From Ferrimicrobium sp. (GTDB taxonomy: Bacteria; Actinomycetota; Acidimicrobiia; Acidimicrobiales; Acidimicrobiaceae), in NCBI RefSeq assembly GCF_027319265.1, contig NZ_DAHVNP010000031.1, forward strand, positions 62,001-126,000: 64,000 nucleotides of DNA. The letters run 5' to 3'. Shown one piece after another: positions 17,788 to 26,344 of the stretch (the stretch's first letter is position 1; each line of letters begins with the position of its first letter). Below the pieces are notes generated by a model. It had not been told where the DNA came from, did no database searches, and saw nothing but the letters and a program-made list of their open reading frames with translations. The position numbers and the translations under genes are program-made.

Positions 17788-19377
17788 GTGAACAGTTACC
17801 GGCGAAGTCGTATGACGATGAAGAAACGCCTTGCCCTGATACAGGCCACCATTCTGGTGGCCGTCATCCTGACTGGGGTCATCTGGTTTCACGGATCCAT
17901 TCGACCAGACGCTACCCAGTACGCCAACGCGGGTCGCCTAGCGGTGCAAGCACTCGCCACCAACCCATCGCTCGTTGAACTTTCGAATCATTCACCGGAG
18001 TTGCGGTCAGTCATGAGCAGTCTGCGAGCGTCTGGGGTGGCCCTTTTGAACGCCAATGGAGTTGTCATCGATGGTGCGGGAGGATTTGCGAGAGGTGAGC
18101 TACTTCCCCTTCCTTCGACCACTACCACCTCCGTGCAGACCCGAGACGTGGGTAGCGAAGTGACGGTTATCGCCATTGCGCCCCTCGCCGGCCCACAGGA
18201 TCGAGACAGGGTGGTAATCGAACTCCGCTACCGAACATCACAGAGTGAAGCGATCGCGGTAACCGTGCGGGTTTTTGAGGCACTTATTGTTGCCATGATG
18301 GTCGGCTTGCTGCTCAGCTGGGGTGTCGGGCGTTGGATTCGGAAGCAGACCTTCGGGCTTGAGCTGGATGAGCTTAAGGAACTCATCCAGGAACAGGAGG
18401 CGATGTTCCATGGAATTCGCGAAGGCGTTATCGGACTCGATGATGAAGGGCGGTTCCAATTCGCAAACTCTGGCGCCATTGACTTACTGAAACTGCCTGC
18501 ACGCCATCTGGGGCGACCGGCACGCGTGCTCATCCCAGACGGCCGCCTTCAGGCTGCTATCCTCGGCGAGATAACTGGGCGGGACACGATTGTTGTGCAC
18601 AAAGACCGAATTTTGGTCATCAATCGGAGATATGTGGAGGCGCACGGAACACCCCTTGGCTATGTTGTCACAATCAACGATCGCACGGAATCGGAGGCGC
18701 TGATGCGAGAACTTGATGGCATGCTGGGGTTGACCGATGCCCTCCGCGCTCAAGCCCACGATTTTTCGAATCGTATGCATACGGTGGTGGGACTCATCGA
18801 AATGGGAGCTACGCGTGAGGCGGTCGAATTCGCTACCGATCTCACTCTTCGGGATACGCAACTCATGAGTCGGTTGACCGACGAGATTGCCAATCCCATC
18901 ATTGTGGCCCTTTTGCTAGCTAAGGGTGCCGTGGCGGCCGAACGCAACGTGGAGTTCCGGCTAGGGGGTGCGGTCCTACTTCCGGCGGCCCTCACTTGCG
19001 CGAGTGACCTGGTAACGGTGATCGGCAACCTTCTCGATAACGCGATTGAGGCGACGCAAGGATACCCCCACGCCTGGGTGGCGGTGCGCCTACTACGCAG
19101 CGAGACGGAGCTGATAGTGGAGGTCACTGACTCTGGTCCGGGAGTGCCCGTGGCCGAACGGGAGACGATCTTTGTCGATGGCTTCACCACGAAGACCATC
19201 GGTAAAGGATTGCGGCGTGGCTTGGGCCTTGCGATGGTGCGCCAGCTGGTTGAGCGTTATCATGGCAAGATTGAGGTATCGCAAGACGTCGGGGCTTGTT
19301 TTCGGGTGACGCTGCCAGGGATCTTTGAACTCGAATTGAAGGAGGCTGCTTCACATGACCATTCCTCAAAGACCTGA
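17788..19377 (+). CDS. Sensor histidine kinase, CitA/DcuS-like
   Basis: This is a membrane sensor kinase of about 529 residues from GTG 17788, which has GGGGGGA six bases upstream; the frame opens at TTG 17767. TM1 is at about residues 15-35 and TM2 at about 165-185, enclosing an extracytoplasmic domain of about 125 residues (PDC-like by position). A PAS domain (about 205-310) contains GIREGVIGLDDEGRFQFANS. The phospho-acceptor region RAQAHDFSNRMHTVVGLIEM (His near 324) is of the SpoOB/CitA class. The ATPase has NLLDNAIEA, DSGPGVP and GLRRGLGLAMV. Such kinases sense small carboxylates. It overlaps its regulator gene by 23 bases. Confidence 0.9.
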   Translation: MNSYRRSRMTMKKRLALIQATILVAVILTGVIWFHGSIRPDATQYANAGRLAVQALATNPSLVELSNHSPELRSVMSSLRASGVALLNANGVVIDGAGGFARGELLPLPSTTTTSVQTRDVGSEVTVIAIAPLAGPQDRDRVVIELRYRTSQSEAIAVTVRVFEALIVAMMVGLLLSWGVGRWIRKQTFGLELDELKELIQEQEAMFHGIREGVIGLDDEGRFQFANSGAIDLLKLPARHLGRPARVLIPDGRLQAAILGEITGRDTIVVHKDRILVINRRYVEAHGTPLGYVVTINDRTESEALMRELDGMLGLTDALRAQAHDFSNRMHTVVGLIEMGATREAVEFATDLTLRDTQLMSRLTDEIANPIIVALLLAKGAVAAERNVEFRLGGAVLLPAALTCASDLVTVIGNLLDNAIEATQGYPHAWVAVRLLRSETELIVEVTDSGPGVPVAERETIFVDGFTTKTIGKGLRRGLGLAMVRQLVERYHGKIEVSQDVGACFRVTLPGIFELELKEAASHDHSSKT

Positions 19378-20059
19378 TGTCTCACCCATGTTCCGGGTCG
19401 TAGTCGCCGATGATGACTTTCGCGTAGCCTCGCTTCACCGTGCGGTGGTGGAGGGTGTGAGCGGTTTCGAGGTGGTTGCCGAAGCACATTCAGGAGCCGA
19501 GGTGCTTCAGGCGGTCCGCGACAACGCGCCCGATCTTGTCCTACTCGACCTCTATCTCCCAGACATACCAGGGTTAGAGGTGCTGCGTCGTCTTACTGGC
19601 TCAGCGCAAGACACGGTGGATGTGATTGTCGTGACCGCTGCACGCGACGCTGGAAGCGTCGAGGAGGCGGTCCGTCGAGGGGCCGTCTATTATCTCGTGA
19701 AACCATTTAGTACCCACGTGCTGATCGAGCGCCTCACGACGTATGCCTCGATGAAAAAGAGGCTCGAAACGCTCCATGAGGCAGATCAAGAAGAGGTCGA
19801 TACGATCTATGCCATGCTACGAGCAACCAACAGTCGGCAGCTTCCAAAGGGACATTCTCCCCAGACGCTTGGCAGGATCATTGAGATCTTGCGTAGCGCG
19901 GGTGAACCACTCACCGCAGAGGATGTCGCAAGCCGTACGGGAGTGAGTCGTCCCACTGCACACCGCTATCTCACCTATCTCGCGCGCATCGGGCGAGTTC
20001 GTCTTGAATTTCGCTATGGATCGGGACGCCCTGAGCACCTCTATGAATGGCCATCATGA
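19355..20059 (+). CDS. Response regulator, CitB/DcuR family
   Basis: This is a 234-residue protein. The receiver domain has the acidic pocket ADDDFR, the phospho-acceptor in LVLLDLYLPDIPG (Asp 65), VVTAARD, and the lysine in YYLVKPFS. A helical linker leads to a helix-turn-helix with LTAEDVASRTGVSRPTAHRY at about residues 188-207, matching the C-terminal HTH of CitB/DcuR regulators. AAGGAGG lies 9 bases before the ATG. It is coupled to the upstream kinase and is the likely regulator of the divergent Liv-type importer. Target genes are inferred from position. Confidence 0.92.
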   Translation: MTIPQRPDVSPMFRVVVADDDFRVASLHRAVVEGVSGFEVVAEAHSGAEVLQAVRDNAPDLVLLDLYLPDIPGLEVLRRLTGSAQDTVDVIVVTAARDAGSVEEAVRRGAVYYLVKPFSTHVLIERLTTYASMKKRLETLHEADQEEVDTIYAMLRATNSRQLPKGHSPQTLGRIIEILRSAGEPLTAEDVASRTGVSRPTAHRYLTYLARIGRVRLEFRYGSGRPEHLYEWPS

Positions 20060-20603
20060 GTGTGCTGACATAAAGCCTGCGGCCGATCTGCCTGGGGTGC
20101 AGCCAGTAAGGGGCCAGCTGATGAGCGGATTGGGCGGCGCCAGTCGAGTGCCTGTCACCATGCGCGCATCCGGCAGTACCACTGTCCTCGGATCGACCAA
20201 CGCACGAGTTGGGGAAGTGGGCAAGCGATGGCGTGACAAGCGGAGTTGGCTGGGTTGTTTGATAGGATGCGTGTCTGTTGAGCGGTGGCACCGCGTTCAA
20301 ATGGGTCGTCAGTTCATTGTCCTTACGGTGCGGTGCGGTGCGGTCGGCCGCAACAGAGGCGTCGTACTCTTGGTCTGTGGAAGTCCCTTGCCTCCTGTAG
20401 TCGTCGTCAAGTATTGGCCCACGAACACTTCGAGGCCCACGAAAGCTACTGGCGCCTTGTGACAACCGCACGATCGCTGAAGGAGGCAGCGTCTGCTGCG
20501 GATGAGGAGCCTCCTTGAGGTTTCGAGAACGGCGAGATGCTCGCAGGCAGCGGGTTCCTCGCCTAGCGATCGCTATGGCCCCATTCTGGGAGTTGTGACG
20601 GCG
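20060..20603. other. Intergenic region, 544 bases, no supported gene
   Basis: A plus-strand frame spans 20004-20462 but has no ribosome site, starts inside the regulator gene and encodes a Val/Gly/Arg-rich sequence without motif. A short run of CGGTG-type repeats occurs near 20334-20350. No terminator with a T-tract was found. Confidence 0.45.
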
Positions 20604-21488
20604 TTAGGAGGAGGCGAGCAACTCGTGAACTCGCTGGAAGGTGGGTAGAGATCCTGAGTCGTGTATCGCCATCTCGATGGGAGCGGCCAGTGCTTGGAGC
20701 TCGGCTAGTTCCCCATCGGAGACCACATCAAAGAGCGGAGCCATCAACAGATTTGTTCGTCGCTCGAGATCGCTACGGAAGGATCGCCCCTCCGGTGTGA
20801 TGGTTTCATCTTTGGCAATGAGACCACGATGCGTGAGGTTCTCGATGCCATGGGTCCATTCGGCATCGGTGTAACCTCTTGATGTCTGTGCAGTGGAGCG
20901 CTGCTCGGCCCCGATCGCCACCATGAGGATATGTGCCTCACAACCGTTGATTTGATTGACGGCGAGGAGGCTATTGTGGCAATCTCCTCGGTACTCGCGG
21001 ATGAGGGTGGCCGCATGGAAGAGTTGTGACCTCGGATCATCTGGTGGTTGCACGGATAGGTTGGCGGCATAGAGAGGGTGTCCATCGCGTTCGCCATGCC
21101 GAGAGATCTTGGTTGCGATTCGAGTGGCGCGTGCGAGAACCTCTGCGCTGGGAGCGAGCGTTGATGATCCCATGATGCGATCCCAGGTAGCGAGGATGCC
21201 CTGGAATCGAGCGGCGATGAACTGTTCCGGGGTGGCAATCTTCCACACCGATGGGATGGCAGCTTCGACATTGTGATGCGAAAAACTATAGAACGCGGCG
21301 GTAACCACTCCGGGTTCGACCTGACCCATCGGCGCGGCACGTCCCCCGAAGTAACGGGCCCATGAGTCGGCAACGCCGAGCGTCTTATAGCTCTCGCGAC
21401 ACTCTTTAGCGAAGTAGGTGAGGTCGTGAAATGTCTCGAGCTGAGCCCAAACTTTCAGCGAGCTTGCGTAGCGTTCATTGCGATCCAT
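20604..21488 (-). CDS. SCO6745-family (SalK-like) protein
   Basis: This 294-residue soluble protein belongs to an actinobacterial family named after Streptomyces SCO6745. The N-terminal hallmark is TYFAKECRESYKTLGVADSW followed by YFGGRAAPMG and a segment VTAAFYSFSHHNVEAAIP. The C-terminal half includes HNSLLAVNQINGCEAHILM and a winged-helix-like part (GIENLTHRGLIAKDETITPE). The family is often described as a helix-turn-helix protein, but its biochemical role is unknown. It is a single gene, divergent from the carbonic-anhydrase-like gene. Confidence 0.8.
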   Translation of the reverse strand: MDRNERYASSLKVWAQLETFHDLTYFAKECRESYKTLGVADSWARYFGGRAAPMGQVEPGVVTAAFYSFSHHNVEAAIPSVWKIATPEQFIAARFQGILATWDRIMGSSTLAPSAEVLARATRIATKISRHGERDGHPLYAANLSVQPPDDPRSQLFHAATLIREYRGDCHNSLLAVNQINGCEAHILMVAIGAEQRSTAQTSRGYTDAEWTHGIENLTHRGLIAKDETITPEGRSFRSDLERRTNLLMAPLFDVVSDGELAELQALAAPIEMAIHDSGSLPTFQRVHELLASS

Positions 21489-21602
21489 ATGCTTAGGCTA
21501 GTAGCCATGGTTGGGCTTAGGCCAATGATAGGTATCGCAGCGTTCTCTTGTGGTCGTGAACGGGTAGCAGTGGGGATCGAGTGGTGTAGCTAACCTAGGT
21601 CT

Positions 21603-22121
21603 ATGCCTATTTATAGTCTTGGTAGCCAGATTCCACGGATCGCCGCTTCGGCGTTCGTCCACCCCGACGCCGTCATCATTGGTTCGGTGGTGATTGGTGA
21701 AGAAGCGTCGGTCTGGCCACATGCGGTGTTGCGAGGCGACTACGGCCGCATCGAGATAGGTGCCCAGACGTCCGTGCAGGACGGAACCGTTATCCATGCC
21801 ACCGCAGAGCTCCCGACCGTGGTTGGCGCCGAATGTGTCGTGGGGCATCTCGTGCATCTTGAGGGTTGCGTCGTCGAGGACCACTGTCTGATTGGTTCCT
21901 CCTCAGTCGTCCTGCACCGCGTCCGGATCCATGAGCATGCGTTGGTTGGAGCAAATGCAATGGTAACGAATGATACCGATGTTCCCTCATTTGCTATGGC
22001 GTTAGGGGTCCCAGCGACGATCGTTCCGGATCGCGTCCCTGAAGGAGCCTTTGCTGAGGCCGTCGCGCTCTATGTCGCTAATGCACGGCGCTATCGAAAT
22101 GAGTTGATTCGTTTGGAGTAG
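21603..22121 (+). CDS. Gamma-carbonic anhydrase-like hexapeptide protein
   Basis: This is a 172-residue left-handed beta-helix protein with repeated hexapeptides (IIGSVVIGEEASVWPHAVLR, then RIEIGAQTSVQDGTVIH). The RGDYG and QDGTVIHA motifs place it in the gamma-CA/YrdA/PaaY group. In this group the trimer-interface zinc is bound by three His. Here His65 (VIHA) and His82 (VGH) are present, but the third ligand, in the GHxxxxHGC motif, is replaced: the sequence reads GHLVHLEGC, with Glu87 at that place and His85 two residues earlier. Activity as a carbonic anhydrase is therefore uncertain. Length is normal for the family. Confidence 0.88.
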   Translation: MPIYSLGSQIPRIAASAFVHPDAVIIGSVVIGEEASVWPHAVLRGDYGRIEIGAQTSVQDGTVIHATAELPTVVGAECVVGHLVHLEGCVVEDHCLIGSSSVVLHRVRIHEHALVGANAMVTNDTDVPSFAMALGVPATIVPDRVPEGAFAEAVALYVANARRYRNELIRLE

Positions 22122-22220
22122 CACTCGATCGCGCTTGCCACAACGCAGTTCCGTGATCGCACTGGGGGTCTGGTTGGTGTCACCGTCTGCTCGCGTCGTG
22201 CTATCGGTGGCCCGCGAGCG

Positions 22221-23027
22221 TCATGGCTGTCGGAGTGCGGTAGCGATACGACGACCTGCGAGTTGATGCACCTCAATGGGATGATGGAAGGCTTTGGTGA
22301 GTGTTGCCGAGGTAAGCACTTCATCTGCGGGGCCAAACCAGTACCCATGCTCACTCATCACCAGCGTATGAGTGATCGAGATCGGTAGATCCTCGAGATG
22401 ATGCGCCACCATGACGAGCGCACCGTTGTGGTGATGTTGGTCGAGGATGCGTTCAAGCGCTTCGATCATCTGTTCGCGGGCGACGAGATCGAGGTGAGAG
22501 GTCGGTTCATCGAGCACGGTTAAACGTGGCGTGCCGCAAAAGGAACGCGCCAGGAGAACTCGCTGGCGTTGACCCGAGGAGAGCGAGTCGAGTGGTCGTT
22601 GCGCGTAGTCGTCAAGACCGACAAGTTCGAGGAGGTGTCTGGCTTCGAGCCGGTCATGGTCATCGAGCACAAACCATTCACGGCGTAGACCGGAGAACCG
22701 ACCAAGGGCAACCACCTCTTCGGCCGTCATGTCTGGGGCGAGCCGTGAGGTCAGCTCGTCCGAGAAGTATCCAATCCTTGGACGTAAGGCTCTGATATCG
22801 GTCTCGTGCACGTTAACCCCCAGGAGGTGAAGCGCGCCTCGGCTCAATCGGAGCCTCCCGGCAAGCACCATCGCGAGCGAAGTTTTCCCGATGCCGTTCG
22901 GCCCTAAGATGGCTAGACGTTGTCCGCTATCGAGGGTGAGGGATAGGTCGCGAAAGATGCTGGCCTCACCTCGTACCAGGTGGGCGTGTTGCATGTGGAT
23001 GATGGAAGGTTGATCGCAGTTGGTCAT
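22221..23027 (-). CDS. ABC transporter ATP-binding protein
   Basis: This ATPase has about 268 residues from ATG 23027 (MTNCDQP), which overlaps the stop of the upstream EamA gene in an ATGA. The frame is open further upstream, but only as a shadow of that gene. Walker A is ILGPNGIGKTSLAMVLAG, the signature is LSSGQRQRVLLARSFC, Walker B is LTVLDEPTSHLDLVAREQM, and the switch is VMVAHHLEDLPISITHTLVM. It resembles ModF/YbbL-type stand-alone ATPases that lack a cognate permease. The only membrane partner nearby is the coupled half-EamA protein. Substrate unknown. Confidence 0.85.
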   Translation of the reverse strand: MTNCDQPSIIHMQHAHLVRGEASIFRDLSLTLDSGQRLAILGPNGIGKTSLAMVLAGRLRLSRGALHLLGVNVHETDIRALRPRIGYFSDELTSRLAPDMTAEEVVALGRFSGLRREWFVLDDHDRLEARHLLELVGLDDYAQRPLDSLSSGQRQRVLLARSFCGTPRLTVLDEPTSHLDLVAREQMIEALERILDQHHHNGALVMVAHHLEDLPISITHTLVMSEHGYWFGPADEVLTSATLTKAFHHPIEVHQLAGRRIATALRQP

Positions 23028-23431
23028 AGCGCTATCAAGGCTATGGCGATGATAGCGAGCGCCAGGCCTATGAGCTGGCGAGGATGGAGCGCGACTTTGG
23101 TAAGGGCGACCTGTAGTAGGAGGGTGATCGCTGGGTAGAGGGCGGTGATGGCGATAAGCGGTGCAGCATTGGAACCTCTTCGTAACGCAAGAAAAAAGAG
23201 GGCATAGCCGACGGTACCGGCCAGACCCGCAGCGATAGTGAGCCAGGAGAAGGCGGGTCGTATGAAGAAGGCGACTGGCACGACAGCTATCGCTTCGACG
23301 AGCACCACTGTCACCCAGAGCGTCAACGGGGCAGCGCGGATCGAGGCACGATCGGAGAGAAATCCCCACGCTCCCCACGCGATAGCAGCACCAAGTGCTA
23401 ACGCGACAGCGCTCAGCTCGACGCGAGACAC
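23024..23431 (-). CDS. Half-size EamA-family membrane protein
   Basis: This is a 135-residue protein with about five TM helices. The first is near residues 6-24, the second near 35-58, and then FSWLTIAAGLAGTVGYALFF, APLIAITALYPAITLLLQVA and a last helix near the C-terminus. The fourth helix and the preceding RGSNAAPL match the conserved end of an EamA (drug/metabolite transporter) repeat. Canonical DMT permeases have two repeats (10 TM), so this is a single-repeat form that would have to dimerise. It is translationally coupled to an ABC ATPase gene, an unusual pairing for a secondary transporter. Confidence 0.8.
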   Translation of the reverse strand: MSRVELSAVALALGAAIAWGAWGFLSDRASIRAAPLTLWVTVVLVEAIAVVPVAFFIRPAFSWLTIAAGLAGTVGYALFFLALRRGSNAAPLIAITALYPAITLLLQVALTKVALHPRQLIGLALAIIAIALIAL

Positions 23432-23505
23432 ATCCCTCCTTAGGCAAGATTAGTTTTTAAGGCTAGCCAGTGAGTGGCCGATGAAGCTCATGAGGGGTTG
23501 GTGTA

Positions 23506-24510
23506 ATGCAGCGATCGAATTCACTCAATATAGGTGTTCTGGGCAACAGTGGTGAGAGTGCGCTCATGGGCCTGCTCGAGCAGCTCATGACGGCCGCCGG
23601 TGCGATGGGCGTGATGGTGGCAAGGCGGCTCGAGTCAAAGTACATGATCGAGAGGGTTCGCGTCGTTCCCCGGATTTTGCGCGAAGGTGATGTCATCGAA
23701 TTCGAGAACGCCGTTGATCTGTCGGCGGCCGTGCCAATTGAGCCCACAGGGCCAGGCCGCATCTTCTCGGACTACATCGGGTTTTCACCGTTAGCCTCAC
23801 TGTATCTAGTACCTTTTGAGGCGACAAGGGATGAGAATCTTGCCACCGTGGTCTTTTCGAATCGCGAACTGCGCTGTCCACGTCCAACGCTTATTGCGCT
23901 CTGCCGGATGATCGAGCTCACGATCGCCATGGGCATCGACTACGAGCGTCAGGTTCGTTCGCTGGCAGATCAGCTCGCTATCTTAGGAGAGCAGGCATCG
24001 AACGACCCTCTGACGCAGTTGTTGAATCGGCGCGGCTTCCTTGAGGTGTTGCAGCGGGAGGCCAGTCGACTTTCGCGGAATCCGGCACCGATGGCGATCT
24101 TGCTCTTTGATCTCGATGGTCTCAAATCGGTCAATGATCTCTATGGCCATGAGGCCGGTGATGATTACCTGATCAAGTTTGCACGAACGCTCCGAGATAA
24201 TCTACGGGCGATGGATGTCGTCGGTCGCCTTGGTGGCGATGAGTTCGCCCTCCTTGCACCACAGACAGATCGTATCAACGCCGAGGAGCTCGCACGTCGG
24301 CTCCGTCGCCTCTTCGATGCACGTCGACTACCGGTCTCTATCGGAGTTGCGGCGCTTGAGGGTGAGAAGATGTCCCTGGCTGCGCTGCTTTCGCAGGCCG
24401 ATCAAGCGATGTACGCCGATAAGGCGCAGCGTAAAGAGGCGATGGGAACTCAAGAGAAGTTGACGATCGACCTTACAGCACTTGAGGGACGACTACAGAC
24501 TCGTGTCTAA
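23506..24510 (+). CDS. GAF-like/GGDEF diguanylate cyclase
   Basis: This is a 334-residue soluble protein. Residues 1-150 look like a GAF-type sensor domain (alternating strands and helices, no TM). The GGDEF domain (about 160-320) is complete: NDPLTQLLNRRGFLEVL, LLFDLDGLKSVNDLYGHEAG and the active-site loop GRLGGDEFALLA. An inhibitory I-site RAMD lies five residues before GGDEF, so product inhibition by c-di-GMP is expected. It should make c-di-GMP from two GTP. The 3' end overlaps the convergent acuI gene by 18 bases. Confidence 0.92.
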   Translation: MQRSNSLNIGVLGNSGESALMGLLEQLMTAAGAMGVMVARRLESKYMIERVRVVPRILREGDVIEFENAVDLSAAVPIEPTGPGRIFSDYIGFSPLASLYLVPFEATRDENLATVVFSNRELRCPRPTLIALCRMIELTIAMGIDYERQVRSLADQLAILGEQASNDPLTQLLNRRGFLEVLQREASRLSRNPAPMAILLFDLDGLKSVNDLYGHEAGDDYLIKFARTLRDNLRAMDVVGRLGGDEFALLAPQTDRINAEELARRLRRLFDARRLPVSIGVAALEGEKMSLAALLSQADQAMYADKAQRKEAMGTQEKLTIDLTALEGRLQTRV

Positions 24511-25494
24511 TGCCACGACCACGCGCCCGCGAACTTGTCCTGCGAGTATTTTTTCAGCATAGGTCGGTAGCTGTTCGAGGTTGATCTCGGTGATCATCTC
24601 TTCTAGGAGCGCTGGGTCAAGCAGATCAGCGAGGCGTCCCCAAGCGATCTCACGTGCGGACAGCGGAGCGTTGACTGAGTCAATGCCGGCGATCGAGACA
24701 CCGCGGAGGAGGAATGGCATGACCGATGCGGTGAAGCTTGACCCTCCAGCAAGACCGACCGACGCGATGGCACCGTTGCTCTTTGTCTGGGCAAGGACGC
24801 GTGCTAGGGTCTGACCGCCGACCGAGTCGATGCAACCGAGCCAGTGTTCTGACTCTAGCGGACGTTCAGGTCCGCTGTCGAGATCGCTGCGAGGGATGAC
24901 GATCGATGCGCCAAGATGTGTAAGGTAGTCAGTCTCCGTGTCACGCCCAGTGGAGCCGGCGACAATGTACCCGAGGCGACTCGCAATGGCGATGGCGATG
25001 GAGCCAACACCTCCCGCTGCGCCGGTGACAAGCAATGGGGCTTGTGAGCCAGGCAAGATGCTAAGGTGCTCGAGTGCCATGATGGCGAGCATGGCGGTAA
25101 GGCCAGCGGTGCCAATGCCCATCGCTTGTCGTGGTGTCATCGAGGAGGGGAGTCGTACCGCCCAAGCGGGCTCGAGAAACGCCTCCTCGGCATACCCTCC
25201 CCAATAGAGTTCGCCGATGCGGAAGCCTGTCGCGATGATCCAGTCTCCCGGAGCATAGGTGCCGGTCGCGTCCGATAGGACTTGGCCAACGAGATCGACA
25301 CCGGGAACATGTGGGTAGGTGCGAACGAGTCTGCCCTGTCCCCTCATGACCATGCCATCTTTGTAGTTGAGAGTCGAGTAGGCGACCCGTACCCTGAGCG
25401 GCCGTTGGTACAAGGTGGATGTTGGGAGTGTCTCGACCGCAACCGTTGGTAGTGGTGTGGACTCCCGGACCACGAGTGCGCGGATCGTTTCCAT
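24493..25494 (-). CDS. acuI: Acrylyl-CoA reductase family oxidoreductase (AcuI/YhdH)
   Basis: This is an NADPH-dependent medium-chain dehydrogenase of 333 residues from ATG 25494, with AAAGGAG seven bases upstream. The much longer open frame to 25944 is not used. Hallmarks are the substrate region VAYSTLNYKDGMVMRGQGRL, then HVPGVDLVGQVL, the family signature GELYWGGYAEEAFL, and the nucleotide site VTGAAGGVGSIAIAIASRLG followed by GSTGRDTETDYLTHLGAS. It lacks the catalytic zinc ligands, as expected. Known members reduce acrylyl-CoA to propionyl-CoA and protect from toxic acrylate. The in vivo substrate here is not certain. Confidence 0.9.
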   Translation of the reverse strand: METIRALVVRESTPLPTVAVETLPTSTLYQRPLRVRVAYSTLNYKDGMVMRGQGRLVRTYPHVPGVDLVGQVLSDATGTYAPGDWIIATGFRIGELYWGGYAEEAFLEPAWAVRLPSSMTPRQAMGIGTAGLTAMLAIMALEHLSILPGSQAPLLVTGAAGGVGSIAIAIASRLGYIVAGSTGRDTETDYLTHLGASIVIPRSDLDSGPERPLESEHWLGCIDSVGGQTLARVLAQTKSNGAIASVGLAGGSSFTASVMPFLLRGVSIAGIDSVNAPLSAREIAWGRLADLLDPALLEEMITEINLEQLPTYAEKILAGQVRGRVVVALDTSL

Positions 25495-25800
25495 TGCTAG
25501 GCTCCTTTGCGGTAGATGAGTGCTCATAGGTAACTTAGTCCAGCTACTCATTGGATCGATGCGAACCGCTGTGCTAGCCTTGATGTCATAGTGCGCTGGC
25601 GAGTCGTTGCAGCTACTTGGAGATTTTCCGGGCATCGCATTGGCCCGTTCATTGCGGCGATGTCGTCGTTTCAGTGAGGAGCAATAGCCAAAGGGTATGC
25701 ATTGCTTGAGGGATGCGTTGACTCCGATGGTGGGAGCGTGTAACAGTGAAGAACAGTTTGGATTCGCTACGAACTGGTTGCGACGAGGGGAGGAGATGGC
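25495..25800. other. Divergent intergenic region (acuI / DinB-like gene)
   Basis: This 306-base stretch holds the two divergent promoters. The left end carries the acuI ribosome site and the right end a strong GGGGAGGAG for the DinB-like gene. No small gene, fold or repeat was recognised. Confidence 0.5.
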
Positions 25801-26268
25801 ATGCTCGAGGGAACACTTGACGCACGATTCCATGCGGCATTTGCGCATTTTCGTGAGGCGATGGACACCGCCCAGGAGGATGGACTGACTGAGCCGGATC
25901 CTGAAACCGGTGAACAATGGGACCTTGTCCATATACTCGCTCACGTCTCTGAGATGCTGGAGTATTGGTTGGCAGAGGTCCTACATGTGCTCGCAGGCGA
26001 ACCGGAGGAACCCTTTGGCAGGCTGAAACGTTCGCCAGAACGGATTGCCAGAATAGAACAAAGTGCCACACTGGCGGTGGATGAGCTTCGGAGTGAGATC
26101 AATCTCCGGGCCGAAGCGACGAGCGATCTGTGCCGATTGTTGAGTCCGGAGCAGTTGCGCAAAAAGGGGATACATCCAAAATTTGGGGCGATGACGGTCG
26201 AAGAGATCGTGACCGAGTTTGGCATCGACCATCTCCATGAGCATGCCAGCCAGCTGGAGTCGTTGTGA
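25801..26268 (+). CDS. DinB-like metal-binding four-helix protein
   Basis: This 155-residue helical protein starts at ATG 25801, preceded by GGAGG at seven bases. The predicted metal histidines sit as in the DinB superfamily: one in WDLVHILAHVSEMLEYW (helix 2) and a cluster in IDHLHEHASQLESL near the C-terminus. Members include DinB, mycothiol-dependent maleylpyruvate isomerase and bacillithiol transferases, so a thiol-transfer role is possible but not shown. The last codon and stop lie in the first copy of a 21-base tandem repeat. Confidence 0.8.
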   Translation: MLEGTLDARFHAAFAHFREAMDTAQEDGLTEPDPETGEQWDLVHILAHVSEMLEYWLAEVLHVLAGEPEEPFGRLKRSPERIARIEQSATLAVDELRSEINLRAEATSDLCRLLSPEQLRKKGIHPKFGAMTVEEIVTEFGIDHLHEHASQLESL

Positions 26269-26303
26269 TGCCGCTGAGGAGTGTTGTGATGCCGCTGAGG
26301 AGT
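26262..26303. repeat. Exact 21-bp tandem duplication at gene end
   Basis: The unit begins GTTGTGATGCCG and ends CTGAGGAGT. It occurs at 26262-26282 and again, unchanged, at 26283-26303. The first copy contains the TGA stop of the DinB-like gene. Perfect identity points to a recent slippage or duplication event. Confidence 0.95.
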
Positions 26304-26344
26304 AGGGATCGAGTTTCGCTGTCCGTTTGAACGAAGGAGAGAGA

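Noticed and set aside
20004-20462. Plus-strand frame of 152 codons
   Set aside because: Starts inside the response regulator gene in another frame, with no ribosome site and Val/Arg-rich composition without a domain.
23028-23447. N-terminal extension of the ABC ATPase
   Set aside because: It is the wrong-frame shadow of the EamA gene. The ATPase starts in the ATGA overlap.
25495-25944. 150-residue N-terminal extension of AcuI
   Set aside because: A strong ribosome site and the conserved family start lie at 25494. The extension has no conserved features.
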